Assembly (NCBI RefSeq): GCF_036850765.1
Contig: NC_089494.1
Location: forward strand, 228,364,779-228,428,778
Direction: 5' to 3'
Origin: Saccopteryx bilineata
Lineage: Eukaryota; Chordata; Mammalia; Chiroptera; Emballonuridae
Length of the DNA stretch: 64,000 nt
The translations under genes were made by a program, and so were the position numbers. Numbering within the stretch: the stretch's first letter is position 1; each line of letters starts with the position of its first letter. Below the pieces are notes generated by a model. That model was not told where the DNA came from, made no database searches, and saw only the letters and a program-made list of their open reading frames with translations. Shown one piece after another: positions 1 through 12,333 of the stretch.

Positions 1-1600
1 GTGCAGGTCTGTTTGCCATTGAATGCTCTCAGTTATTTTTTAAAAAAATCCGAAATAGTTTTAATTCCTTTTATATTTGAAACAATTTTTTCAATGGAAA
101 TAGAATTTGGGGCTGACAGTTTTTCTACCTTTAGCACTTGAAAGATGTTCCTCCATTGTCATTTGGCTTTTATAACTTCTTATGAGAAATTCTGTTGTCT
201 ACACTTGTTTCTCTGATTGTAATGTGTCTCTTTTTCTCTGACTTTATTCATAATTTTCTTTTCATTTTTGCTTTCCAACATTTTAAACATAATGTATATA
301 TTTTTTGGGGGGGTGGAGAGGTAGGAATTTATCCTGCCTGATATTTCTATTAGCAGAAGTTTTGAGAACCAACAATGAATCTACAATTTGATGTCTTTTA
401 TTAATTTTGGGGAAATCTCCACAATTACCTCTCATTTTTTCTTTTGTCTATTTTTTGTTATTATTCTCCTTTTGTGATTTCAATTATATGTATGCTAGAC
501 TGATATCATCTCATAGCTCCTATATTGTTTTATTTTGTTTTTACTCCTTCTCCTTGCAGCCATAATAAGTAATTTCTATGGATTTATCTTCAAGTTCACC
601 AATTCTTCCTTTGAGTTTGTTGATTATATTGATGTCTCCCTTAACTCTCTGATGTCTATGCATATCAAACAGGGGTTATGAGGAGGGAGTAGTTGTTTTA
701 GCATGTGTTTAGCATCAATTTATCTTTTTTGTTACTTGATTCTACTCTGAAATATTTTCATATTTTTCAACAACTTTTATAGAACATTAAATTACCTCCC
801 ATTAATTTTGTATACCTCTTTTTTCTTGTCCAATTTTGTAGTCACAGTTTTAAGACTATCCTAACAACATATAAAGTTACCTACCAGAATGTTTTTAAAT
901 CCAAGTTGTTTTTATATTTCTAATAGCGTTTATCTTATACAGTTTGACGTTTGATGCATACTTTGTTGTTTGATTTAAACAGGATTGTGACTATTGTATC
1001 TTCTTTATAACAAGTGTCTTTTATGACAGAAAGTTCTTTTTATTCTGTTTAATAATTTTAAAGTTAAATTCCATCTTTGCTGATGTTAAAATTTTCCTTC
1101 AGATATATATATATATATATATATTTGTATTTTTCTGAAGCTGGAAACGGGGAGAGACAGACTCCCACATGCGCCCGACCAGGATCCACCCGGCACGTCC
1201 TCCAGGGGCGAGGCTCTGCCCACCAGGGGGCGATGCTCTGCTCCTCAGGGGCATCGCTCTGCCACGACCAGAGCCACTCTAGCGCCTGGGGCAGAGGCCA
1301 AGGAGCCATCCCCAGCACCCGGGCCATCTTTGCTCCAATGGAGCCTTTGCTGCGGGAGGGGAAGAGAGAGACAGAGAGGAAGGAGGGGGGTGGGGGTAGA
1401 GAAGCAAATGGGCGCTTCTCCAGTGTGCCCTGGCCGGAAATCAAACCCGGGTCCCCCGCATGCCAGGCCAACGCTCTACCGCTGAGCCAACCGGCCAGGG
1501 CCTCCTTCAGATATTTTTATCTTTCCATTTGACTTCTTTTCCTCTCATATTTCACCACATAGGCACCTAGGTGAATTTTGTGTTTGAAAGTCCTTGCTAT
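1..1600 (-). mobile_element. Ancient L1 relic, antisense, interrupted by a SINE
   Basis: The AT-rich text from about 100 to 1094, resuming at 1503-1560, reads like the reverse complement of internal L1 sequence of the old mammalian type, for example the segments around 118-200 and 590-650. It is heavily decayed with no long reading frame. The younger SINE at 1107-1502 splits it. Confidence 0.5.
1107..1502 (-). mobile_element. Bat tRNA-derived SINE (VES-like), full length, minus strand
   Basis: Read on the minus strand it starts GGCCCTGGCCGGTTGGCTCA, with RNA polymerase III A and B boxes, followed by a pyrimidine-rich middle, and ends in an A/T-rich tail. It is flanked by a perfect 12-bp target duplication (TCCTTCAGATAT at 1095-1106 and 1503-1514), so both ends are exact. 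Long ORFs reported through it are only the shadow of the SINE. Confidence 0.92.
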
Positions 1601-2110
1601 TTACATATTCAGAAAATATTTATTGACCACCCACCCTGTCCTATACTCTGTTCTCAGCATCGGTATAAAGTAGGATCCCTGACCTCCAGAAATTCTGTGG
1701 GAGGAGACAGTTGATAATGCACATAGTAAATAACCAATTAATTCTATATCAGAAGTGCTAAATGCTGTGAAATAAAAGTGGAGCCAAATATGTAGGACTG
1801 GGAGTACAAGGCAGGGGTAAGGTTGCAAATAGAGTGGTTATGATAGGCCCTGTTGGGAAGATGACATTTGAACAAAGATTAAAGGAGGAAGCGAGCTAGC
1901 CGTGTGGACATCTCAAGGAAGATTATTGCAGGCAAAAGGAACAGCCAATACAAAATCATAAATGGAGATATGCTTGGCATGTACAAGGAACAGTAAAGCA
2001 ACCAGTGTGGTTAGAACAGAATGATAAGGAGAAATCAGAAGATTAGGCCTGAGGATCATCATGGATTTGGCAACAGGATGTCATGGGTAACCTGGCTGAG
2101 AGGCACAGTG
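1600..2110 (+). repeat. Ancient dispersed mammalian repeat, family uncertain
   Basis: The text follows a very common mammalian pattern (tttattgagcacctactatg type, then phrases like 'gtgacatttgaacaaagatt' and 'ggaacagcaagtgcaaa'), heavily diverged. Similar fragments recur near 8.7, 39.4, 45.6 and 55.6 kb in the same orientation. I cannot name the family with certainty. Confidence 0.45.
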
Positions 2111-5100
2111 CTGATGGAGTGGAAGGGAAATGTCCTTTTCCTCATTCAGTATGCTGGTGAATATACGTAATTCTATGTTTTTCTCTCTAATTTGTTTACT
2201 GTTGGTTTGGCTTTATTTTTTGCACTTTGCCCTTTCTTAATTTTTGCAAGTTTGATCATTTCTGAGGGAGGATATCTTCAGTCTGAATTCCTTGAGTTTC
2301 CTGCCATCCAGCACTAATCTCATTTCCGCCTTTGCCTGGCACACACAGAGGTGGGGAGTTTCAGCTATTCTTTCCTGCAAGTCCTGGACACAGAGCACAG
2401 CAGAGAGCTGTGTGTGGCTTTGAGCCACTGTGTCAGTCTGAGCAGGAAACAGGTGCCATTGTCAAATCAGGTCACTGAAAAAGAATTACTAAGGAATTTT
2501 TCCCAAAAGTGAGCAAAGGGATAGTACAGAACTTGGTTCTAGTGAGAGTGTGTGTTTGATGGGATGGATGAAGCCATTACCATGCAGGAGGAGAGAAACA
2601 GGGACTAGAACTCTGAATGAAAGCATGTGCCCTATGTCAGAAAATTAACCACTCCATTGATATGGAAGGGGAGTTTAAATGCACATGAAATACCATGTCA
2701 CTTCCTCTGAAATCCTCTACATCTGTAGCATTATCTTTTCCAATTTCCCACATTGCTACCCTCTTTTCTTGGAAGAGGCCAGCTGTGATCTGCCATCCCT
2801 TCCCAAGAGGTCCGGCCCCATTCAGACATGAACACAAACCCTTAGTCTTGGAGAATTTACCTTCCAGTTTATTATAGGAAAGGCAAAGTTGTCTCTCTGA
2901 CTTTGGACTGATGTTCATAATTCACTCTTGGTTATGAACAAACAAACAAGAAATAAACAAATCTAGCCAGCCCAAGTACATTACAGGTGTCAGGGATGCA
3001 CCCTGGCGCACCCTTTGGAGATGTAGTTAAACTCGGCCTGAAGCCCCACATCACTGCCCGTGGGGATTCACAGCCCTCAACGCAGTCTCTGGGAGTTCCT
3101 GGGCTACTTCCTGTGGCTTCTCCCTGCCTTCACACTCCCTCACCGGCGTGGGCTCTACCAGTTCTGCTTCTTGTCCACTTGGCATTTAAGTCTAGACATT
3201 TCAGCAGTCTTCTCCAAACACTCCCTTGACTCCAAGCATTTTGTGAGTATTAAGGGCTTTGATGAAAGGTCACTTTTCATTTGGTCTCAGTTCACTTTTC
3301 CTCATTCTCCAGTTTAAGGAGGATGTACTGTGCTTGTGATGAGAGAACAGATAGAGAGTTCCCCAGCTTTAGGGGCTAGTATATTTTTAGTGGGGCCGTG
3401 GAAAAAGTGATATAAATTCTTTTCTAGGAAGGCTTGAACAACATTCAGCAGCCCATCAGCAACTTTGAATAGACCTACCATCAATTTGGTAAATCTCCAA
3501 ATTCCAAACCATCAAATTTGCAGAACAACAAATGGGGTTTGTCAGCTCCCCTGTTTTCTGCACCATAACCATAGATCCATAAGAACTGTTCATATGTACG
3601 GTGGCCCTATGTCAGTGGAATGGGCATCAGAAAGAAACTGTTTTCTATTTGTGAAACCATTGCCAACGATTCTAGACAATACGATAATTTGTGTAACTAG
3701 GGATGGTTTCTAAAATATTAACAGTCAGTACAGCACAGGCATTAACCATCAGAATAGACCTGCCCAATGGAAACGTAAGTCAGGAGGAGAGACGTGGACA
3801 CCAGCCGAATGCCCTGCCTATAACCCCCAGGCAACTCCGCATTTGTACCACGTGATTCTTGTTTCTTTCCCTTTCTGAACTGTACTTTGTTCACTTGTGC
3901 TTTCATTCAACAAAGACATTATTAGGCTTCTTTATACGTTTTCCCAACCTTTCTCAGCTCCTGTCCTATTGTCACTCACACAGATATTTTCTCTAATAGA
4001 AGCCCTTGCTCATCTCAGCATCTGTTCCTCACAGGACCCAGACTAACCCCCAGTGGTGGTGTCAAGATCACAGACAGTAGAGCTCACTTGTTACATTTGG
4101 ATCCTTTCCTACATCATCACTACAAAGGGCAACTTCATTTCCATTACTTTGGGCATGTGCTTCGACAGACTAGTGACTTCTTTTTCTCACTCTGTCCCTC
4201 TCTCCATCATACCAGTGGAATCCTAAGATTTCCTGGTAAAGATCCCCTTTGCTTTTTTATGAACTCTCGGGTGATCATTTCCAGGGCAGACCATGGTGCT
4301 AACAGAAGATAGCCATTTAAGCAGGAATAAAGAGCGCAGTGGTATACAGATTCTATAGAACAGGGAGATTTGTGGGAGGGGGGTGGGGAACAGGAAGAAA
4401 TAATGGTAATCAGTCTGGAGAATTTTCTTTGAGATCACTTGCACTTGGGAATGGCCTATTGGTGACCCCTGGCACATGGTTTATGGTCTCTTTATTCTAG
4501 AGAAGCTGCTACCTTAAGTGGGTTGAGGATAGACCAGGAACCTCACAGATCTTCCACATCAAGTTCAAAGGTGTGTGCAGCAGCCCCGAGGGGCAGAGAT
4601 GAGGAAGAAACATACCACACACCACTACTGTCCCCTCGGCCAAAACCCCACAGCTACATGACATTGAAAAATAAACATCCCCGGTACAGTTGGCTTGCTG
4701 TCACACTCAGCGAGTTGACGGGTAGGTGGAAGGAGCATGAACAGTGTTAATCCAGGTGCAGCCAAATCTCCTAGAAGAACTCGCTGCCCTGGGGAGACAC
4801 ATTAGTGAAAGTCACCGACACAGCCGTGTGAGCGTGCCTGTGACAGGACTTGTCAAAGCTGCGCCTCCAGTCCACCTTCTGAGACGACTCAGAGAAAGTG
4901 GGAGAGGACTGGAAGGGCGGCCTCTCTTCCTGCCAAATGGGCCACGCCACTTTAGGGGTACAACCTGAACTGGAAAAACCAGCCAGGCCACCCTGGGCTG
5001 ATGGCAGGCACTGATTTCAACAAAACCTCATATTAATACGGGATAAACAGGGAACTTGCAGACCTGGGGCCTCTATGACCAGTTAATAGCACTGTTTCGA

Positions 5101-6257
5101 GCTCTTAGCTCTTCATAAAGGTTCATTGAATTGAGCTGAAGAGATTTGAAGAGAAAATGCAGGCCTCTTGCTAGGCATGCTCCTCTCCCCGTGGTGATGG
5201 GTGCCCTCTGTCTCGCCTGGACTCTAGCCCCTTGGTTACAGTTAGAGCCAGCATTTCCAGCTCAGGATTAGTTGAGCTACTCAGTAACGGTAGACTCTGG
5301 GAAGGGTCCATGATGATAGCAACCCCACAATCTCATAATTGGCAAAGAGCAGTAGGAGAAGAGAGCATTAATTACTCAGTGATAATCTAAACTTTGCACT
5401 GGAAGTGCAGCTTCCATGCTGAGCTAGGGAGGAGATGGCTGCCCCTGGGGTTGGAGTTACCAGAACTAGACACAGAGAAGCCCTCCCACCGCATTGTCCG
5501 ACCGGGGTCCACTGCTCCATCTCGCTGTGGCTTCATGACCGCCAGGAAATCTACCCTTGCTTACTTCAGGCCCCACATCACGAATTAGTGGCAGGTGCTC
5601 ACAGGGCATTCACCACTAAGAAGGATGAAATGAAGAAGGCATCCAATCAGATTCACTGTCCAAGTTAAAAAGAAGCATCTTCATCTGCTCATGATGTGAG
5701 AAAAGTTCAATGACGTTTCCTTTGCTGAGACTTTGTTAATCAGAATCTGACCAAGGGGCCATCTCCCCAGTAATGGTGAGTGGTTTCCATGATATTCTCT
5801 TTCTTCTGCATAGTCTTTGGCTTTGGAGAATGAAAGGATGACTTCTTGGCAGGGATTCCTGTTTTCTGAGGCCCAGCCCTGTCTTGGATGGAAGTGAAAG
5901 GTCCCCACCTAGAAAGTTGGCTTCTCTTGTGCGTATCACACCCGGGGAGGGCAGCAACATGAGCCTCCCCTCGCTGTTGTCTTTTCCACCCCGTCCCTAT
6001 TGGGACATTTTTTTGTGAGTCATTTTATGTTATTGGTTAGTTGTTATAAATTTTCAACTCCCTCAGGAAAAGTTTGAAGACGTTGGGCTAAGGCCTGGGA
6101 GAGCACTGTGTGAAGCAGCAAGCCTGTGGAGGGGTGTTATGAGGAGGATGGTTATTTGTCCTTATTCACTGAGTGTTGAAGATGCAAAATTAACATTAAA
6201 TGGGAATTAAATTACAAAACAATTAAAAAGTATATGAAGTTTGAGGTGAGGCTCTTT
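2111..6257. other. No recognisable gene or young repeat
   Basis: I find no exon, RNA gene or clear mobile element here. ORFs are short and have no familiar protein pattern. Composition is ordinary for intergenic mammalian DNA. Confidence 0.5.
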
Positions 6258-6273
6258 AAAAAATAGGTTTACT

Positions 6274-6663
6274 GCCCTGGCCGGTTGGCTCAGCGGTAGA
6301 GAGTCGGCCTAGCGTGCGGAGAACCCGGGTTCGATTCCCAGCCAGGGCACACAGGAGAAGCGCCCATTTGCTTCTCCACCCCTCCGCCGCGCTTTCCTCT
6401 CTGTCTCTCTCTTCCCCTCCCGCAGCCAAGGCTCCATTGGAGCAAAGATGGCCCGGGCGCTGGGGATGGCTCTGTGGCCTCTGCCTCAGGCGCTAGAGTG
6501 GCTCTGGTCGCAACATGGCGACGCCCAGGATGGGCAGAGCATTGCCCCCTGGTGGGCAGAGCGTCACCCCTGGTGGGCATGCCGGGTGGATCCCGGTCGG
6601 GCGCATGCGGGAGTCTGTCTGACTGTCTCTCCCCGTTTCCAGCTTCAGAAAAATGAAAAAAAA
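6274..6663 (+). mobile_element. Bat VES-like SINE, full length
   Basis: It starts GCCCTGGCCGGTTGGCTCAG, contains an intact B box (GGTTCGATTCC), and ends in an A tail. A 16-bp target duplication (AAAAAATAGGTTTACT at 6258-6273 and 6664-6679) frames it. Low divergence and a perfect duplication suggest a fairly recent insertion. Confidence 0.93.
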
Positions 6664-6679
6664 AAAAAATAGGTTTACT

Positions 6680-7762
6680 GGCATTGCCAACTCTCCTTTA
6701 AAGGGATTTCAATTTATCTAAATACAGATGTTACTGTCACCTGACAGCACAGTTCTTTTTCAAACTGTTCTCTTGAGATGCCAGCCAGAGCTGACTATAG
6801 GCACAAAACTCTGAGCCTGCCTTTGAGAAGTAGTCTTTCTAACCACTCTGCATTTGTGAAATTGTAAAGCTGCAAAAGATCTCGGGTCCTCTGGGGTGAC
6901 ACATGCAGATTCTAGAAGCAGGTTCGGTCCCTATTCCCGTGGGCCTCCTTCTCCGCCCGGCCCAGCATGGCTAAGGGCCAGGACACGGCTGTGAGGGCTC
7001 CTGGGAAGACAGTGGGTTCTACTGTCAAGAACTACACTCCAATATCGGCTCCATCATTTACGAGCTGGGAAAACCTGGGCAAGTATTTTTTATTATTTAT
7101 TTATTTTCCAATTTATTTTTTAATAGTATGTTAAAATAAAACATACAGTACTATTTTATTTTAACACGGATAAGAAGCACTCCATTCCAAAGAATTCCTT
7201 TAAACAATAGCTGCCGAGTTAGGACTCAACACACTCCTTTACCTGATTCCTCAGTCCATAGCGTTCATTTCTACCGGCCTAGAGTCAGCCGTTTCAAGCA
7301 TTTTTTCCCTAAAGGTAAAATCTATATATTGATATATCTGGGCTGAATTCAGTTTGCAGTTTGGAAACTGAAGACTGCCATGAGGGATTCTGTTTGTTAA
7401 AATATACCCCGATAGACAGCCTTCTCCATGGAGGTAAGCGGCGCGTCCCCATGAGCAAAGAGCTTCTCATTCTTTACAAGAATCCACGTGCTCTGGTTCA
7501 TCTACAGAAGGTGGCTGTGGTTTTTCCAGGAAGCCACTGCCTGATGAGGGAGGCGAATTTTCTTGTGTCGGAAATTAAGGATCATTTGTGCAGAAACAGA
7601 CATGAGTAACAGAGTATTAGCTGTATCAATATCCTGATGATACCTGGGCCTTCACCAGAATGGTAAAGTGTTGCCAAACTAGCTTTCCTTTGTGTTGGCA
7701 GAGCGCACACCATGATATATGGTCCCTTTCTTCTCAGCCACGAGGCTGGCACTCCCGCCAGA
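6680..7762. other. No recognisable gene
   Basis: The interval has an AT-rich patch (7085-7180) and no identifiable exon or young repeat. Confidence 0.45.
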
Positions 7763-7770
7763 GTCTAGAG

Positions 7771-8091
7771 CAGGGGTCGAGAACCTATGGCTCGTGAGCC
7801 AGATGTGGCTCTTTTGATGGCTGCATCTGGCTCGCAGAAAAATCTTTAATAAAAAATATAATAATGTTAAAAATATAAAACATTCTCATGTATTACAATC
7901 CATTCATTTCCTACCGCTCATGTTCATGGTTGCGGGTGGCTGGAGCCAATCACAGCTGTCCTCCAGTTCAACACCAAATTTTTATTGGATAATGCCTAAC
8001 GTACACGAGTCGTTGTATGGCTCTCATGGAATTACATTTTAAAATATGTGGCGTTCATGGCTCTCTCAGGCAAAAAGATTCCCGACCCCTG
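7771..8091 (+). mobile_element. Non-autonomous hAT DNA transposon (family A)
   Basis: A 321-bp element with terminal inverted repeats beginning CAGGGGTCGAGAACC and ending CCCGACCCCTG, and no coding capacity. The 8-bp target duplication GTCTAGAG (7763-7770) versus GTTTAGAG (8092-8099) has one mismatch, diagnostic of the hAT superfamily. A second copy of the same family lies inverted at 41419-42123. Confidence 0.88.
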
Positions 8092-8255
8092 GTTTAGAGG
8101 AAACGGGCAGGAGGCGATGAGCCCATTCAAGCGCATTAGCAGTGTTGTCCAGTGGGGATTTTTCTATTTTTCAATTGATGCAAACTTTAAAACCACCCTA
8201 TTTGAAAAAGGGGGTAGATCTATTTCCATAAGAAAATGTTATATTTACCAATAGA

Positions 8256-8380
8256 GTTTCTTTTTGTTGCTATTATTGAATTTATTGGGATGACATTGGT
8301 TCACAAAACTGTACAGGTTTCAAATGCACAACTCACCAAACACCATCGGCTCACCCCATAGTGTGCCCTCCTAGGCAAGT
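8256..8380 (-). mobile_element. 5'-truncated L1 3' end, antisense
   Basis: The text 'attgaatttattgggatgac' followed by a poorly conserved tail matches the reverse complement of a laurasiatherian L1 3'UTR. Only the last 120 or so bases were inserted or survive. Confidence 0.55.
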
Positions 8381-8389
8381 ACTTCTTAA

Positions 8390-8640
8390 CCTGGAACCTG
8401 TAAATGAGAAGAGACAGGCCCACTTCCCTCCTTCACGTACTGCAACTGTACCATTCCTTTCTTGTGGCAATTTTCATCTTGTGCTTTAATCGTTGATCTT
8501 GACCTATGCCTCTATTGACTGCGAGGTTCTAAAAACAGAGGCTTCTCCTCTTTGACACTGACTAGGATATTAATGGTGCTTAATAAATTTGTTGAATAAG
8601 GGAGGGAATGAATGAATGAGTGAATGAGTGAATTATGGGT
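8390..8640 (+). repeat. L2-type LINE 3' end
   Basis: The ending 'taataaatttgttgaataa' followed by (GAAT)n is the usual L2 3' terminus. The copy is strongly diverged. Confidence 0.45.
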
Positions 8641-8719
8641 GTCCAGGTAGTAGCATTATTGTGAAACTTGGGCTAGGCCCTGAGGATCTATGAAGAGCGT
8701 CTTCTCTGGCTGTCTGCAG

Positions 8720-9080
8720 AGAAGACAGTCTTTTAAAAAAATACAATTAGTAAAGTAACTGTTGAAGTAGCATGTGGGGAGAACGCAGAGAGACACGGAT
8801 ACCTACCTGCTTGGGGAAGCCAGGGAAGATTTTGTGAAGGAGATGGCATTTGAGTTGAGCCCTGAAGATGAAGTAGGAGTTTCCCAGCCTGAGCGAGCAA
8901 TAATACCTGAGTCTCAGGTGTGCCTGTGACCAGCTAGTCATATTGGACAAGTTACTTTACCTCTCAGTGACTCGGTGTCTTCATCTGTTAAGTAGAGTTC
9001 ATTCGTGGGGTTTCTGCCAGGATTCTGTAAGAAAACGTAGACGAAGTGCATAACACCACTCCGGGCAAAGGGAAAGGAGC
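8720..9080 (+). repeat. Ancient repeat fragment followed by a MIR SINE
   Basis: 8720-8880 resembles the common old repeat noted at 1600-2110 ('gagatggcatttgagttgag'). 8900-9080 follows the MIR core pattern, with a 'tggacaagttactttacctc' phrase and a 'tcatctgtta' phrase. Both are decayed. Confidence 0.5.
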
Positions 9081-9627
9081 ACTGAGTGCTGGGCGGAGCT
9101 GCGTGGGGAAGCCCCAGGCGGGAGACCCTCGCTGTTACAGGAACCACAAACCAGGTTGCGGAGGGCACCCAGGGGGACACCAGTAAATACTGTCTCTCTT
9201 CCCCACCTGGGTTTGGGATAGTTTTGGAAATTCAAAAGAGTAATTATGAAGGCCAAAATATCGCATTTAAATGGCAATGGCTACATTGGAGAACAAGGCC
9301 CGAAACAACAAAAGCAGAGCTTGAAGGCACCCAGACTGGGCAGATCTGGGCCGGACCGCTTCTCAAACAGACGCCTGTCCAAAAAAGACTCAGAGCAGGA
9401 GCAGGAAACACCTCAGGAAAGGGCTCGCTCACTCTCAAGACAGAAGAGGGAGGAGCAAAACCGAGCCGGCCTGGTTTTCTTTCCCATTTTCGTCAGGGAC
9501 ACTGAGGGGAGAGTGAGTACAGTGTGGAGCATTGTCAGAGCTTGCTTTGGAAGCTGCTTTTCTATAGAATGGGGGTGTAGAGAGTGCTCCCCATTAACAC
9601 AGTGGTACTAGAGCGTGGCAGCTAGGG

Positions 9628-10838
9628 TCATGATGGTGAACCTATGACACACGTGTCAGCACTGACACACGTAGCCATTTTCAATGACATGCGGCCTCAT
9701 CCAAGAGAAGTATGGGGCCGCATGCCGAGAAGGACTTTTCATCCTCGACTCCTGCACAGCCAGGTGCAGTAGCTGAGGATAAAACATTGCTGTAGTGTAG
9801 ACACTGTGCTGGAGGTCTGTAGGCCAAAACAACAGAACTCTCGCACAGAGCGTCTAGTTCCGGGACTTCCGGTTAGGCCGTTAGGGGATCTTTGACCTCA
9901 CTTCTGGCCAGTGGAGCAGGGAGCAGCAGAATGCTGTGGGGGACGTATCTCTGGGGCCCTGTGATCGCCATTACCAGCAACCACATAACCACAGCAACCA
10001 TCATCCAATCTACTGTTCTGGGGTGTCATGGATTTCTAATTGACCATCATTACTGAGATAAGTGAGGGGGAAGCTGGGAGAGGCGAGGGCCTGTGCTATG
10101 GGTGCCGTTTCCCGCCATTAGAAATAGAGGCAGCTATCTTAACTTACATAAGATGCAACTTGCAGAATTTCAAGACAGCATCTGGGCTCAGGCGTTTGTT
10201 GACTTGAGGTCAAAGCTTGAGAATCTGGAAAGGTGCCACTTGGAGAATCAAGAGGAGTGGCACTACGAACAGGAAATTTGGAGTGCCTAGAACCGACTAC
10301 CAGACACTTTTAGCACCCTGAAAAATATAGCAATGGCTTTACTCACAGTTTTTTCCTCTACATACTTTTGTGAGACTTTATTCTTGGTGTTAAATAATAT
10401 AAAAACCAACAAAAGAAACAGATTGACAGATGAAGTTAGTAGCGCTTGCTTGGGCTTGCAGTGTACAAAATACCAACCTTCAATTGAAGATTTAGCCAAT
10501 GAAATTCAGCAACAAAAAAGTCACTAATAGGCAGGTTAGTTAAAGAATTCCCCCTCCCCCTCACTTATCTTAGTTCACAGCACCCCACACAAGTTAAATA
10601 TCAAGACCAACAAAAGAAACCGACTGACAGATGAACAAAGAAGTCACTAAGCAGGTAAGTTAAATAATTAGTTTTTGGTTTACTAAATATAGTTATATAT
10701 TACAATTATACATTTTTGCTATTTCAACTATAAATATTGTGAAATTATGGTTTTTTTCACAAAGTGACACACCACCTGAGTAATGCTCGGTTTTTTGGCG
10801 AATTTTGACACACCAAGCTCAAAAGATTGCTGTCACTG
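9628..10838 (+). mobile_element. hAT transposon with internal transposase remnant
   Basis: The left end reads ATGATGGTGAACCTATGACA and the right end, reversed, CAGTGACAGCAATCTTTTGA, which form imperfect terminal inverted repeats. Flanking 8-mers AGCTAGGG (9620-9627) and AGCCGGGG (10839-10846) differ at one base, as expected for an old 8-bp duplication. At 1.2 kb it is an internally deleted derivative of an autonomous element. It includes a partial internal duplication: 10602-10668 repeats the two ends of 10402-10545 without the middle. Confidence 0.75.
10093..10527 (+). pseudogene. hAT transposase C-terminal fragment, decayed
   Basis: One reading frame runs through this interval with a single in-frame TAG at 10288-10290 and no ATG start. 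Its second half contains the phrase NRLTDE and, further on, TKYQPSIEDLA and a final QQQKSH, the pattern of the C-terminal dimerisation region of hAT transposases of the GTF2IRD2/FAM200-related type. The N-terminal DNA-binding and most catalytic parts are absent, so it cannot be active. Identification is from memory of the family; a translated search would settle it. Confidence 0.65.
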
Positions 10839-10846
10839 AGCCGGGG

Positions 10847-11497
10847 GGGGGGGGGGGGTATTGTGTGGATGGGAAGGGTGTTGATGAGGTCTGACAGGCA
10901 GGCAGGGGCAACACAATTGAACTGAAGGTGGAAGGCCACTGAGAGGAAAGGAAGAGGCACTAGCTGGGTTGGCAAGGAGAGTGACAAGTGCAGCTGCCAC
11001 TGCAGACCACACCTAGTGACGCCAGTCTTTATGCTTATAGAGAGGGCTGCCGCCATGGTTCCTCCAGGTCATCAGGAAGTTGAAGAAGCTGCCACGGAAG
11101 TGGCATCTGGACCAAATAGGCTTGAAGTGACAACAGTGGGGAGTGGATATTCCTGGGCCACCTCCAGGAGTCCAGAAACCAGGGATCAGAATCCAGAGAA
11201 GAAGGCAAAACTGAAATAGGAGCGAGAATACAGCAAAGAGTAGCATTCTCATATTTTTTTTGAAATGGAAGATTTGGGGATGATAAAAATATCCAAGGGG
11301 CAGCCCTGAGAGTGGGCAGCTTAAGAGGAGTAGAGGTAAATGTCCTTGTAGTTGAGGAGGTCAAGGATGCTGGAGGCGTCATCTAGAAGGACATGGAAGC
11401 CCTCAAGATGGGGCTAAAGTTAACTAGGAGAGACATTTTACATCTTTTACATCTTTAAAGATGGCATTTAGTCATTTATAGTGGATATTTATAAAGG
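10847..11497. other. No recognisable gene; starts in a poly-G run
   Basis: A run of 16 G (10843-10858) abuts the hAT element and overlaps its target duplication. The remainder shows no known repeat or exon. Confidence 0.4.
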
Positions 11498-11688
11498 AAT
11501 CAATAAAGAAACAATGATATGACAAGCTCCAAAATAGCTACAATCATCACAAAAATATTGACAAACCAACCTGGTTTGTGGAAGAATGGGGTCATAGAAA
11601 CATAAAGATATTTACAGTTGTGAGCCATCTCTAATAACTGAGGTACTCTCTCTCCTCCCAAAAGTATACAAACCAGAGGAGTGTCTGC
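11498..11688 (+). repeat. Left arm of a 191-bp inverted repeat
   Basis: This segment is the reverse complement of 12857-13047. Aligned by eye the arms are both 191 bases with six mismatches and no gaps, about 97% identical. Similarity stops sharply at both ends of each arm. I do not recognise the sequence as a known repeat family. Confidence 0.93.
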
Positions 11689-12238
11689 TGCTAAACTATA
11701 GCTCCAAAGAATATCCTAGAAGCCCATCTGCAAACCAGGCAACACACAGGCTGTGAGTGTGTAGGAGAAATGCAATCTCTTCACACAGAACCAGATGTCA
11801 TCTATCACATCAGCTGATATTTGTGATTATTACTGTTATTTTCCATAATTGCCCTTCAGGGATCTGCCTCTTTGTATCATGTTAAGTACTTGTAATTAGC
11901 CAATGAAAGATTTGGAGCTAAACTAGTTTTGAAAAAAAAAAAGACTGAGAAACTGAGGCCAATATGATGGAATGTACACAGTAATTCCATTCTCATAATG
12001 TTAAATACGTTCAGCCAAGATGCTTTTTCTAGAGATGTGTTTTATTAGAATCAGATGGAGTATGTCCACTTTTGTTGTAGCATTCACTTTTCTTAGACCA
12101 CTCTACAAATAAGCCATAAAAAAAGAAAGAGAAAGAAAGAAGGAAAGGGAGGGAGGGAGGGAGGGAGGAAGGAAGGAAGGAAGGAAGGAAGGAAGGAAGG
12201 AAGGAAGGAAGGAAGGAAGGAAGGAAGGAGAGAGAGAG

Positions 12239-12333
<95 letters not shown>

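Noticed and set aside
1077..1532. 151-residue ORF
   Set aside because: It lies across the SINE at 1107-1502, and similar ORFs recur in every VES-like copy; it is not a gene.
6290..6345. tRNA gene-like head with A and B boxes
   Set aside because: It is the tRNA-derived head of a SINE, not a tRNA gene; the same applies to the other SINE copies.
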